From Paraburkholderia sp. BL23I1N1 (GTDB lineage: Bacteria; Pseudomonadota; Gammaproteobacteria; Burkholderiales; Burkholderiaceae), in assembly GCF_003610295.1 (NCBI RefSeq), contig NZ_RAPV01000001.1:3782001-3846000 (forward strand): 64,000 nucleotides of DNA, in the 5' to 3' direction. Position numbers and translations under genes: made by a program. Every line of letters starts with the position of its first letter. The stretch's first letter is position 1. Below, piece after piece: positions 36,867-44,130 of the stretch. Under the pieces are notes generated by a model. The model saw only the letters and a program-made list of their open reading frames with translations. It searched no databases and was not told the origin of the DNA.

Positions 36867-36983
36867 GTGACTACGCAACACATCCCCACCACATCCCGTA
36901 AATCTCTGACTCTGCTGCAACTGCTGGGCCTCATCGGCGCCGCCGGACTGATCGCGGCCATCGTGCTGAACCAGTTCGCCTGA
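36867..36983 (+). CDS. 38-residue single-span membrane peptide
   Basis: A GTG-start frame encodes 38 residues: a polar N-terminus with a basic stretch (about residues 1-15), one hydrophobic helix (LLGLIGAAGLIAAIVLNQF) and the stop. A helix with Gly/Ala faces and a basic N-side fits an inner-membrane peptide. It lies between the orphan Rieske and the rubredoxin genes on the same strand. There is no clear ribosome site, so this is an inference from the sequence pattern alone. Confidence 0.5.
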   Translation: MTTQHIPTTSRKSLTLLQLLGLIGAAGLIAAIVLNQFA

Positions 36984-37070
36984 CCCTGACTCCTGCCACG
37001 AAGCGCTCGCTTCAAGCATCCGACCCTATGCCGGCGCTCGCCGCCGGCTTCATCGATATTCCGATTGGCC

Positions 37071-37487
37071 ATGTACAAGAAGGGCGTAGCCGTAGAAATC
37101 CAGTTTTCCCCCGAGCGGCTCAATGACGGCGCAGGCGATCCGTACTGGATCGATTTAACGCAGGCTGAAGCGCAACGGCTACTGGAAAGCCTGCAGGCAC
37201 GTCTTGCCGAAAGCAGCGTGGGTACGGCCCCGCCGTTAGTGGTGAGCCTCGATCAGACGCCGGCGTCGCACCTGCTCGCTGCAGCGCATACCTCAGAAGA
37301 AAGCGCAGCCTCGGCCGACGACTTCAAACAATGGGTCTGTGTGATCTGCGGCTGGATTTACGATAAAGCCGCCGGCGTGCCGGAAGAAGGGATCGCGCCG
37401 GGCACCCGCTGGGTAGATGTCCCGGCCGACTGGCGTTGCCCACTGTGCGACGTGGGCAAGGAAGATTTTGCGTTGGTCGAGTTTTAA
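37071..37487 (+). CDS. Rubredoxin-domain protein
   Basis: This is a 138-residue protein with a C-terminal rubredoxin domain (about residues 90-138): CVICGWIYD and WRCPLCDVG supply the four Cys for one iron, and GIAPGTRWVDVPADW is the usual loop. The N-terminal 80 residues are a separate acidic/helical region that I do not recognise. It could pass electrons to an oxygenase, but no partner is obvious; the orphan Rieske gene upstream is one candidate. Confidence 0.88.
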   Translation: MYKKGVAVEIQFSPERLNDGAGDPYWIDLTQAEAQRLLESLQARLAESSVGTAPPLVVSLDQTPASHLLAAAHTSEESAASADDFKQWVCVICGWIYDKAAGVPEEGIAPGTRWVDVPADWRCPLCDVGKEDFALVEF

Positions 37488-37549
37488 ATCTGATTTCTAA
37501 ACCGGCTTTTAATCAGGTTAGACGCCGGGCAACACGGCGAACTTAACCC

Positions 37550-38404
37550 TTAGCCCGCTCCCTCTGGAAAATCCGCGCCGATCGTCGTGGCTTGCCACGT
37601 ATCGAAGTCGCCGCGCATGAAGTCCAGTTTCTTGCGCGCCAGTTCGAGCGCAGTCTTGCCGAGTAGCAAACGCAGCGGCGGCTTCTCCGACAGCGCGGCG
37701 TCGATGATCGCCTGAGCGGCGCGCACCGGATCACCCGCCTGTTTGCCGCTTCGCGCCTCGGTCTGTTTGCGGCACTCGCCGGCCGTGGCGGCGTAGTCGT
37801 CGATCACCGTGGTCGATTGCTTGATCGACGGGCCCGCCCAGTTCGTGCGGAACGGGCCGGGTTCGACGATCAGTAGGTCGATGCCGAGCGGCTTCACCTC
37901 CGTTGCGAGCGATTCGGATAAACCTTCCACCGCGTATTTGGTGGCGTGGTAGTAGCCGGTCGCGGCGAAACTGGTAATGCCGCCAATCGACGACACATTC
38001 ACGATCAGGCCACCGCGCTGCTCACGCATGATCGGCAGCACCGCCTTCGTGATATCGACCAGACCGAACACGTTGGTCTCGAACATCGCGCGGATTTCGT
38101 CGTCCTCCCCTTCTTCGATCGCGGCCAGATAGCCGTAACCCGCGTTATTGACGAGCGCGTCGATGTGGCCGAAATGCCGTTTGGCCTGCGCGACTACGTC
38201 GTCGATCTGCTTGCGGTTCGTCACGTCGAGCGGCAGAACCAGCGCGCGATCGCCGTGTCCTTCGGCGATATCTTTCACTTTCGACGAGTCGCGTGCGGTG
38301 ACGACCGCGCGCCAGCCGCGCTCCAGCACCAACTTCGCCAACTCGCGGCCGAAGCCAGTGGAACAGCCTGTAATCAGCCAGACGGGATGGTCTCGATTCA
38401 TCAT
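37550..38404 (-). CDS. SDR-family oxidoreductase
   Basis: This is a 284-residue classical SDR: TGCSTGFG cofactor motif, NNAGYG, Ser in NVSSIGG and an intact YHATK pair. It is divergent from nothing and precedes the LysR gene on the same strand in map order. The substrate is unknown. The C-terminal third (about 195-284) has the length of the retinol-dehydrogenase-like group. Confidence 0.88.
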   Translation of the reverse strand: MMNRDHPVWLITGCSTGFGRELAKLVLERGWRAVVTARDSSKVKDIAEGHGDRALVLPLDVTNRKQIDDVVAQAKRHFGHIDALVNNAGYGYLAAIEEGEDDEIRAMFETNVFGLVDITKAVLPIMREQRGGLIVNVSSIGGITSFAATGYYHATKYAVEGLSESLATEVKPLGIDLLIVEPGPFRTNWAGPSIKQSTTVIDDYAATAGECRKQTEARSGKQAGDPVRAAQAIIDAALSEKPPLRLLLGKTALELARKKLDFMRGDFDTWQATTIGADFPEGAG

Positions 38405-38461
38405 TTGGGAAGCTCCTGTTGATGGGCCAACGTGGCGCGGACCAATCGTCGAATGGCGCCC

Positions 38462-39391
38462 TTACTGCTGCTTGCGTTTTGAGTGGGTTTTTAATTGTAG
38501 TCGGAGCGCGGCGGCTTCGCTTTGCAGCGCTTCGACGAACGCGCCGGCCAGCGGATGGCTCGGACGATGCTCCGGATGAATCACGCTCACGCGAAACGGC
38601 AGCGACACGGCTAGCGGCCGGATATGCAGATTGCGGCCCACGAAATCGAACGCGGTAAGCGGATTGACGATAGCCATGCCGAGGCCTTGCCGCACGAAAC
38701 TGCAAACGGAGACGGCGGTGGGCGTCTCGATCATCTGGCGGCGCGCGATGCCCGCTTGCGTGAAGGCTTCGTCGATCTGGATCCGGTAGGGATCGTTCGA
38801 CGACAGGCTGATAAATGGCTGATTCAGGAAATCCTTCAACTCGATCACGCGCCTGGCGAGCAAGGGATGCGCATCGGGCATCACACAGACTTCGTCCACT
38901 TCGAGCAACGGCGTCAGGCGGGTGCCGGCGGGCGGCGCGCCGTGTTCGGTCAAGCCGAGGTCGTAGCGCTGCGCGGTCAGCCATTCTTCGAGAAACGGAG
39001 ATTCCTGCGTCGCGATGGAGAGGCTGACACCGGGCTGTGCGTCGTGGAAACGTTTCGACGCGCCAGGCAGGATCGAATGCGAAAACGCGGGTAACGCGAT
39101 GATAGAAAGCTGGCCGCCCTGAAACTCGCGCAGGCTTGCCGCCGTGGACACCACTCGTTCGAGTCCGACATACGCGCGCTTGATTTCGTCGAACAGCGTC
39201 AACGCGGACAGGGTGGGGCGCAATCGACCCTGCACGCGTTCGAACAAGGCAAAGCCGATGCTCTGCTCCATGCGCGCGAGTTCGCGGCTCACGGTGGGCT
39301 GCGAGGTGAAGAGCATGTCGGCCGCTTTGGTGACGCTGCCTGCCGTCATCAACGCGCGGAAAACTTCGATATGTCGATGAGTGAGCGCCAT
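38462..39391 (-). CDS. LysR-type regulator next to lysA
   Basis: This is a 309-residue LysR-type regulator. The ATG at 39391 opens the helix-turn-helix (MALTHRHIEVFRALMTAGSVTKAADMLFTSQPTVSRELARME), and a longer frame to 39517 adds non-conserved sequence across the promoter. The effector domain follows. It is divergent from diaminopimelate decarboxylase, the arrangement of lysR-lysA in E. coli, so it is probably the lysA activator. Confidence 0.88.
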   Translation of the reverse strand: MALTHRHIEVFRALMTAGSVTKAADMLFTSQPTVSRELARMEQSIGFALFERVQGRLRPTLSALTLFDEIKRAYVGLERVVSTAASLREFQGGQLSIIALPAFSHSILPGASKRFHDAQPGVSLSIATQESPFLEEWLTAQRYDLGLTEHGAPPAGTRLTPLLEVDEVCVMPDAHPLLARRVIELKDFLNQPFISLSSNDPYRIQIDEAFTQAGIARRQMIETPTAVSVCSFVRQGLGMAIVNPLTAFDFVGRNLHIRPLAVSLPFRVSVIHPEHRPSHPLAGAFVEALQSEAAALRLQLKTHSKRKQQ

Positions 39392-39438
39392 GATGCCTAT
39401 ATCAAGAATGAATGAGTCTGCGAAGAATAGGTATTTTA

Positions 39439-39457
39439 CTGAATGGCCGGTTTTCAG
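39439..39457. promoter_or_regulatory. Small inverted repeat in the lysR-lysA gap, candidate LysR box
   Basis: CTGAA at 39439-39443 and TTCAG at 39453-39457 form an interrupted inverted repeat in the 112-base gap between the divergent genes. The gap must hold both promoters. The assignment is weak. Confidence 0.35.
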
Positions 39458-39503
39458 CATCATCTTGCTCATACCCATACTTCGATATAGAAAACCGCAA
39501 ATC

Positions 39504-40745
39504 GTGACCACGTTCAATCCACAACAACTTGGCGAACTCGCGCATCAGCACGGCACACCCCTTTGGGTCTATGACGCCGACGTCATTCGCCAGCGTATTG
39601 CCGAATTGCGCCGCTTCGACGTGATTCGCTATGCGCAGAAAGCATGTTCGAACGTGCACATCCTGAAGCTGATGCGAGACGAAGGGACGATGGTCGATGC
39701 GGTGTCTTTGGGCGAAATCGCGCGCAGTCTCGCGGTGGGTTTTACACCGGATGGCGATCCCGAGGGCGTGGTTTTTACGGCGGATCTCATCGATCACGCG
39801 ACGCTGGCCACCGTGATCGAACATCGCATCACGGTCAACGCCGGGTCGCTCGATATGCTTGAACGTGTCGGACAGCATGCGCCTGAGGGTCACCGTGTGT
39901 GGCTGCGGATCAATCCCGGTTTCGGTCACGGACACAGCAACAAGACCAACACGGGCGGCGAGCATAGCAAGCACGGCATCTGGCTCGACGACCTGCCGCT
40001 GGCGATCGCCATGGTGCGGCGTTACGGCCTGAAGCTGGTCGGGCTGCACATGCATATCGGCTCCGGCGTCGACTACACGCATCTTTCGCGCGTGTGCGAT
40101 GCGATGGTCGAAGCGGTGCAAAGCCTGGGGCACGATATCGAAGCGATTTCGGCGGGCGGCGGTTTGTCGGTGCCGTACAGCGAAGGTGAGCCGCGGATTG
40201 ACGCCGAGCATTATTTTCGTCTTTGGGACACGGCGCGGCGGCAGATCGAAGCGCATCTCGGGCATCGCGTGAGGCTGGAGATCGAGCCGGGGCGTTTTCT
40301 GGTTGCCGAAGCAGGCGTGCTGGTTGCCGAGGTGCATGCGCTGAACCGGCGGCCGAACCGGCAGTTCGCCTTAGTCGATGCGGGCTTTAATGATCTGGTG
40401 AGGCCGTCGTTTTACGGCAGTCATCATGAGATGACGGTGATGAAATGCAATGGCATGCGGAGTGAAGCGCCGGTCGGCCCGTTCGCAGTGGCCGGGCCCT
40501 TGTGCGAAGCGGGCGATGTGTTCACGCAGGCGGCGGGTGGCGTCGTCACGAGCCGTTCCATGCAGACGCCGGAAGTGGGGGACTTCATCGTGCTTCATGA
40601 CGCGGGGGCGTATGGCGCGTCGATGTCATCGAACTACAACAGCCGGCCGCTGGCGCCTGAAGTGTTGCTGGAGAACGGCAAGCCGCGTTTGATTCGGCGC
40701 AGGCAAACCATCGAGGAGTTGATCGCGCTCGAAACGCTGGACTGA
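39504..40745 (+). CDS. lysA: Diaminopimelate decarboxylase
   Basis: This is a 413-residue fold-type III PLP decarboxylase, the last step of lysine synthesis. The PLP lysine is K46 in RYAQKACSN; the HMHIGSG block is the usual His site, and IEPGRFL and CEAGDVF (the C-terminal Cys/Asp of the opposite subunit) are present. The GTG at 39504 is chosen; a frame from 39381 would overlap lysR and is rejected. It converges on the second LysR gene with 11 bases between them. It differs from the usual lysA next to cyaY in Burkholderia, so it may be a second copy (inference). Confidence 0.9.
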   Translation: MTTFNPQQLGELAHQHGTPLWVYDADVIRQRIAELRRFDVIRYAQKACSNVHILKLMRDEGTMVDAVSLGEIARSLAVGFTPDGDPEGVVFTADLIDHATLATVIEHRITVNAGSLDMLERVGQHAPEGHRVWLRINPGFGHGHSNKTNTGGEHSKHGIWLDDLPLAIAMVRRYGLKLVGLHMHIGSGVDYTHLSRVCDAMVEAVQSLGHDIEAISAGGGLSVPYSEGEPRIDAEHYFRLWDTARRQIEAHLGHRVRLEIEPGRFLVAEAGVLVAEVHALNRRPNRQFALVDAGFNDLVRPSFYGSHHEMTVMKCNGMRSEAPVGPFAVAGPLCEAGDVFTQAAGGVVTSRSMQTPEVGDFIVLHDAGAYGASMSSNYNSRPLAPEVLLENGKPRLIRRRQTIEELIALETLD

Positions 40746-40756
40746 GCACGCTGATT

Positions 40757-41677
40757 TCATCGCGCCCGTACGGTGCGCGTGTACGACGCGATCATCGTCG
40801 CGAGTTCCTGCGCGGCGGGTGTGACCGGAATCGCCGCGCGCTGCAGCAGGCACACGTTCTGTTCGATCGCGCGCTCGCGCACGTTGATCGACGTGAGCGT
40901 GCTCGCAAACGGCCCGCGCTTCGCGACGATCGACGACTCGAGCGACAGGCAGTCCGTCGCGCCGACCAGATGCAGCGTCTCGTACAAACCTTCCACCGTC
41001 GCGATGATTTTCGGCGGCGGCAAGCCGTGGCTCTCCAACAGATGGCTCAAACGGTTGATTTGCGGATCGTCGGTGAGATTCGGCGAACGCGTGGCCACCC
41101 ACGTGCAATCGGCGAGCTCGGCAAGCGTGGTGGCGCCGGCTTTCGGATGACCGCGACGGCAGACGATCACCGGATCGGACGGATAGAGCGGCGTGACGGA
41201 CAGATCGGCTGTGTCGGTATGTTTCGACACAAGCGCGACAGCGAAATCGAGCGTGCCTTCGCGAATCCACGAGATCATCATCCGCGAAGTGCCGGTGCGC
41301 AAATGCACCGCGACCCGTTCGAAGCGCGCGCGGAATTCCATCAGCACCGGCGCGAAGGCATCGATGAGCGGCTCAGTGGTCATGCCGAACGTGACCTCGC
41401 CCGCGTAATCGCCGCGCAATTGCTGCACCTCCTGTTCGGCCCGCTCGCATTCGCCGAGAATCGCGCCGGCGCGCTGTAACAGGCGCTGACCGAGCGCCGT
41501 CAGTGCAATCCCGCGATTCGTGCGGGTGAATAAAGTCGCCCCCAACATCGATTCGAGGTTCTGCAACTGCTGCGTGATGCCGCTCTGGGCGATGCCGAGC
41601 GCCCGCGACGCCGCGCGGATGCTGCCATGCTCGGCAACGGCGGTGAACGCGCGCAACTGGGAGATCGTCAACGCCAT
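40757..41677 (-). CDS. LysR-type regulator
   Basis: This is a 306-residue LysR-type regulator with an N-terminal helix-turn-helix (TISQLRAFTAVAEHGSIRAASRALGIAQSGITQQLQNLE) and a PBP-like effector domain. It is divergent from the basic-amino-acid binding protein gene at 41801 with 123 bases between, and so is the likely controller. The effector is unknown. Confidence 0.9.
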   Translation of the reverse strand: MALTISQLRAFTAVAEHGSIRAASRALGIAQSGITQQLQNLESMLGATLFTRTNRGIALTALGQRLLQRAGAILGECERAEQEVQQLRGDYAGEVTFGMTTEPLIDAFAPVLMEFRARFERVAVHLRTGTSRMMISWIREGTLDFAVALVSKHTDTADLSVTPLYPSDPVIVCRRGHPKAGATTLAELADCTWVATRSPNLTDDPQINRLSHLLESHGLPPPKIIATVEGLYETLHLVGATDCLSLESSIVAKRGPFASTLTSINVRERAIEQNVCLLQRAAIPVTPAAQELATMIASYTRTVRAR

Positions 41678-41800
41678 GAAGAAACTCTGTGATCGGTAAA
41701 AATGATCATGATATTACTTTTGGGGCTTCTTTGAGGCGCGGCGGCGGCATAGGATGGCCCTGTACTCCGTAGTAATCCGCCCAACCCACACCTGCCTCCC

Positions 41801-42568
41801 ATGAAAATCCCGCTGATGATCTTGAGCGCCGCGCTGGCTTTTAGCAGTGGTGCGATTGCCGCCGAGCCGACGACGCTGCGCCTCGGTATCGATCCGAGCT
41901 ACCCGCCGATGGACGCAAAGGCGCCCGACGGCAGCTTCAAAGGTTTCGACGTCGATCTCGGCAACGAAATCTGCCGGCGCATCCATGCGCGTTGCCAGTG
42001 GGTCGAACTCGAGTTCTCGGGAATGATTCCCGCGTTGCAGGCGCGCAAGATCGACGCGATTCTTTCGTCGATGGCGATCACCGAGAAACGCGAGCAGCAG
42101 ATTCTGTTTTCGTCGAAGCTGTTCCAGTTCAAATCGCGGCTGATCGCACGGCAAGGTTCGGCGCTCGCGGGCGGTACGAATGCGTTGGCCGGCAAGCAGA
42201 TCGGCGTGCAGTCGGGCACGCAGTTCGAGGGGTACGCGTTGAAGAATTGGGCGCCGCTCGGCGTACATGTGGTCGCGTACAAGAGTCAGGATGAAGTGTT
42301 CGCCGACTTGCAGAATGGTCGTCTTGATGGCGCGTTGCTTGGGTCCGTCGAAGCCGACTACGGGTTTTTGCGCACGGCTGCGGGGAAGGGTTTTGCGTTT
42401 GTCGGCGAGCCGCTTTCGATGGGTGATCGCGGTGTGGGCATTGGTTTGCGTAAGGACGAGACTGCGGTGCAGGGGTCCATTAACGAAGCGATTGCTTCGA
42501 TGCTCAAGGACGGTACGTACGCGCAGATCGCGAAGAAGTACTTCGACTTCGATCCGTACGGTAATTGA
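41801..42568 (+). CDS. Periplasmic amino-acid binding protein (lysine/arginine/ornithine type)
   Basis: This is a 255-residue protein with a signal peptide (cleavage near AIAAEP, residue 20). It has the binding-protein-3 signature GFDVDLGNEICRR and the downstream DAILSSMAITEKREQ and GVQSGTQFEGYA blocks. There is no permease or ATPase gene beside it, so it must use transport parts coded elsewhere, or feed a receptor. With the desuccinylase-like gene and lysA it suggests basic amino acid use. Confidence 0.88.
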   Translation: MKIPLMILSAALAFSSGAIAAEPTTLRLGIDPSYPPMDAKAPDGSFKGFDVDLGNEICRRIHARCQWVELEFSGMIPALQARKIDAILSSMAITEKREQQILFSSKLFQFKSRLIARQGSALAGGTNALAGKQIGVQSGTQFEGYALKNWAPLGVHVVAYKSQDEVFADLQNGRLDGALLGSVEADYGFLRTAAGKGFAFVGEPLSMGDRGVGIGLRKDETAVQGSINEAIASMLKDGTYAQIAKKYFDFDPYGN

Positions 42569-42601
42569 CTCTTCTAATTTCTCTTTTTAAACCTTGCGCT
42601 C

Positions 42602-43720
42602 ATGAATAAGCAATCGATTCCGCTTCTATCGCCGGCTATCGGTACGCACCGTGAACTGGTGTCGTTTCATTTTGGTCCTGCGGATAGCGGACAGAAGATT
42701 TACATCCAATCGTCGTTGCATGCTGATGAAACGCCAGCGATGTTGACGACGGTTTTGCTTAAGCGTCGATTGACTGAGCTGGAGAAGCAGGGCGCGTTGA
42801 ACGCCGAGATTGTGCTGGTGCCGGTGGCGAATCCCGTAGGGCTTGGGCAGTATGTGCTCGGGCAGTTTCTCGGGCGTTTCGATCTGGGCAGTGGCAAGAA
42901 CTTCAATCGACATTTTCCGCAGTTTTCGAAGTTGGTGGCGCGGGCTAAGGAGGTTTTGGGTTCGGATGCTGTGGAGAATCGGCGGATTGTTCGTGAGTTG
43001 ATCGCGGCTGAGTTGGCTGAACAGAAACCGTTGACTGAATTTGAGTCGCTGCAATTGGCGTTGCTGAAGCTCTCTTTCGATGCGGATGTGGTGATCGATT
43101 TGCATTGCTCTTTGGAAGCGGCAATGCATCTGTATACCAGTGAGGCTGCGTGGCCTGAGTTTGAGGCTTTGTCGCGGTATTTGGGGGCGCAGGCTTCGTT
43201 GCTGGCTACTAACTCGGGTGGTGAGTCTTTCGATGAGACGCATAGCTTGTTGTGGTGGACGTTGCAACAGGAAATGCCCGCTGATAAGCCTGTGCCGAAT
43301 GGGACGATTGCTGTGACGGTGGAGTGCCGTGGGCAGCGGGATGTTTCTTATGAAGTCGCGCAGGAGGACGCTGACGCGTTGATCGATTATCTGGTCTGGC
43401 GGAACGCTATCAAGCTTGATGTTGTTAAACCGTTGCCCGAGTTGTTGTCGCCTGCGACGCCGCTTGCTGGAAGTGAGCAGTTTTATGCGCCCGTTAGTGG
43501 GATTCTTGTTCATCGGGCGAAGATTGGGGACATGATTCGCGTCGGGCAGGCGCTGTTCGATATTGTCGATCCGTTGACTGATGAGACGACTACGCTTGTT
43601 AGTAATACAGACGGTGTGTTCTATATGCGGCGAGCGATTCGATTTGTTACGGCTGGGGCGCCGTTGGGGCGGGTGACTGGGGTGACGGCTTTTAGGACTG
43701 GGGTTTTGTTGGGGGCGTGA
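42602..43720 (+). CDS. Succinylglutamate desuccinylase / aspartoacylase-family metallopeptidase
   Basis: This is a 372-residue M14-like protein. Zn ligands are expected in QSSLHADETPAM (H, E) and VIDLHCSLEAA (H); the catalytic Glu is in VTVECRGQRDV. A biotinyl/lipoyl-like C-terminal part (FYAPVSGILVHRAKIGDMIRVGQALFDIVDP) is usual in the family. The DNA uses T-rich codons (TTG, GTT) more than its neighbours. The gene follows the binding protein by 33 bases. It probably removes an acyl group from an N-acyl amino acid. Confidence 0.85.
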   Translation: MNKQSIPLLSPAIGTHRELVSFHFGPADSGQKIYIQSSLHADETPAMLTTVLLKRRLTELEKQGALNAEIVLVPVANPVGLGQYVLGQFLGRFDLGSGKNFNRHFPQFSKLVARAKEVLGSDAVENRRIVRELIAAELAEQKPLTEFESLQLALLKLSFDADVVIDLHCSLEAAMHLYTSEAAWPEFEALSRYLGAQASLLATNSGGESFDETHSLLWWTLQQEMPADKPVPNGTIAVTVECRGQRDVSYEVAQEDADALIDYLVWRNAIKLDVVKPLPELLSPATPLAGSEQFYAPVSGILVHRAKIGDMIRVGQALFDIVDPLTDETTTLVSNTDGVFYMRRAIRFVTAGAPLGRVTGVTAFRTGVLLGA

Positions 43721-43800
43721 CGGTTTTTTTGCCTTCGCGGCGCTTTTTGTCTGTTCGCTTGGGGTGTTGGCCTTTCCTTGTTTTCTTAGTGGTCTATTAG

Positions 43801-44125
43801 TGTCGCCCCTGTGCGGGGCAGCACCTACTTTTCTTTGCCTGCCGCAAAGAAAAGTAGGCAAAAGAAAGCGGCTCACACCGCGAGCTTATAAGCGGGTCCC
43901 CCGCACAGTCACGGTAGTGGTGCATCTGGAATCTGGGTTCTCGCACATTCGGCGTGAGTGACAAAGCACTCATACTTCCGGCGGCGCTGCGCGCGCCGAC
44001 GCGTACTTCATTGAACCATCTGTTTGGTTTCGTGGGAGGTTCGCCCGACGCTCCGTACTTCGTCCGGGCTTCGATCGAGTGGTCCAACAAGCAGCCGCCC
44101 AACCGAAGCCCAGTTCGCAACCCCC
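43801..44125. repeat. Dispersed Burkholderia-type repeat element
   Basis: This 325-base gene-free block holds a perfect 15-base inverted repeat (43824-43838 and 43844-43858, core CTACTTTTCTTTGC around a 5-base loop), preceded by GCCCC-TGTGC-GGGGC at 43805-43819. Then come GTCCCCCGCACAGTCACGG and a GC-rich stretch. The wording is one I recall as recurring between genes in Paraburkholderia genomes. No protein is coded. The other copies cannot be checked here. Confidence 0.65.
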
Positions 44126-44130
44126 AGCCC

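Noticed and set aside
42626..43876. 416-codon open frame opposite the desuccinylase-like gene
   Set aside because: It exists because of the T-rich codons of the real gene; it has no domain and is Arg/Gln/Ser-rich.
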